5,503 bases of DNA from Candidatus Zixiibacteriota bacterium. GTDB taxonomy: Bacteria > Zixibacteria > MSB-5A5 > GN15 > FEB-12. The notes under the pieces are model-generated. The model was not told the DNA's origin, searched no databases, and saw only the letters and a program-made list of their open reading frames with translations. The first letter of the stretch is position 1. The number at the start of each line of letters is the position of its first letter. The stretch lies in NCBI GenBank assembly GCA_022564135.1, contig JADFLZ010000174.1:1-5503 (forward strand), written 5' to 3'. Positions 5,122 to 5,503 of this stretch are shown piece after piece. A program made the position numbers and the translations under genes.

Positions 5122-5503
5122 ATGCGCTTTGGGCTGGTAGCCAACTTACAGCGGGATGGCACTAAGCAGGCTGTCACTGATTTTCTTGACTGGTCTGAGC
5201 AGTCCAAAACAGAGATTTTCCTATGGGACGGCCTGAAAGAAATCGCGGCCGGTCAATCTTACTGCACATATGAAGAACTCCCGGAAAAGTGTGATGTGCT
5301 GGTTTCAATGGGCGGCGATGGCACTCTGATTCATTCTGCCCGGATAGTGGGAGATAGAAAAACCAAACTGCTGGGCGTCAATGTCGGCTCGCTGGGGTTT
5401 CTGACACAGATTACGCCGCTATCGATGATTCCCTGCCTTGACCGAATTATCAAAGGGGACTATAAAGTAGAAGAGCGCATGGCTCTGACAGTTAAAATAA
5501 ATA
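5122..5503 (+). CDS. nadK: NAD kinase, N-terminal part (3' end outside window)
   Basis: NAD kinase phosphorylates NAD to NADP in the cytosol, so it controls the NADPH pool. The frame from ATG 5122 stays open to the window end, giving 127 residues of a family usually near 270-300. The start MRFGLVAN matches the beta-strand that opens these proteins. The signature GGDGTLI is at 64-70, with the catalytic-type aspartate D66, and GVNVGSLGFLT at 85-95 forms the second conserved block. EERMAL (117-122) matches the segment that begins the next conserved part. It starts 9 bases after dxs and in the same frame, with only a weak purine run (GAGGGA, 5104-5109) upstream. It probably belongs to the same transcript. 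Confidence 0.95.
   Translation, partial: MRFGLVANLQRDGTKQAVTDFLDWSEQSKTEIFLWDGLKEIAAGQSYCTYEELPEKCDVLVSMGGDGTLIHSARIVGDRKTKLLGVNVGSLGFLTQITPLSMIPCLDRIIKGDYKVEERMALTVKIN

Overview
The window carries the end of an unrelated gene, a repeat-rich spacer of about 440 bases, and then a tight one-direction cluster xseA-xseB-ispA-dxs-nadK. The left edge (to 299) holds the last 98 codons of a TPR-like protein in AT-rich DNA, about 36% GC by hand count. The housekeeping cluster beyond is visibly richer, very roughly 50% by sampled lines. The order exonuclease VII large subunit, small subunit, prenyl synthase, DXP synthase, NAD kinase is an ancient bacterial arrangement; Firmicutes have a similar but longer version. 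Start signals are mixed: dxs, ispA and xseB have readable Shine-Dalgarno sequences, while xseA has none. The Dxs protein departs from textbook motifs at several positions. I think this is an environmental or uncultured bacterium outside the well-studied Proteobacteria and Firmicutes. The sequence alone does not settle the phylum.

Region by region: 3-299 is the 3' end of the TPR-like gene. Positions 300-746 form the spacer. It begins with a partial, roughly 89% identical copy of the xseA leader plus its first 27 codons (321-447). This copy is cut off by an island of palindromic dispersed repeats (448-689), which is bounded on both sides by the same 34-bp direct repeat. The intact leader (701-746) and full xseA (747-1958) follow. 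Next come xseB (1963-2217), ispA (2204-3091, overlapping xseB by 14 nt), dxs (3112-5110 coding plus stop to 5112) and the first 127 codons of nadK (from 5122, cut by the window end).

The cluster joins DNA repair (XseA and XseB form exonuclease VII) with isoprenoid precursor supply: Dxs makes the first MEP-pathway intermediate and IspA condenses the final C5 units. NAD kinase supplies NADP, which the next MEP enzyme (Dxr) uses as NADPH. All key catalytic residues I could place in XseA, IspA, Dxs and the visible part of NadK are present, apart from unusual substitutions next to conserved residues in Dxs.

I see no new enzymatic or defence system. The most unusual part is the spacer, where a truncated duplicate of the 5' end of xseA is joined to a composite hairpin-repeat island directly upstream of the working gene.
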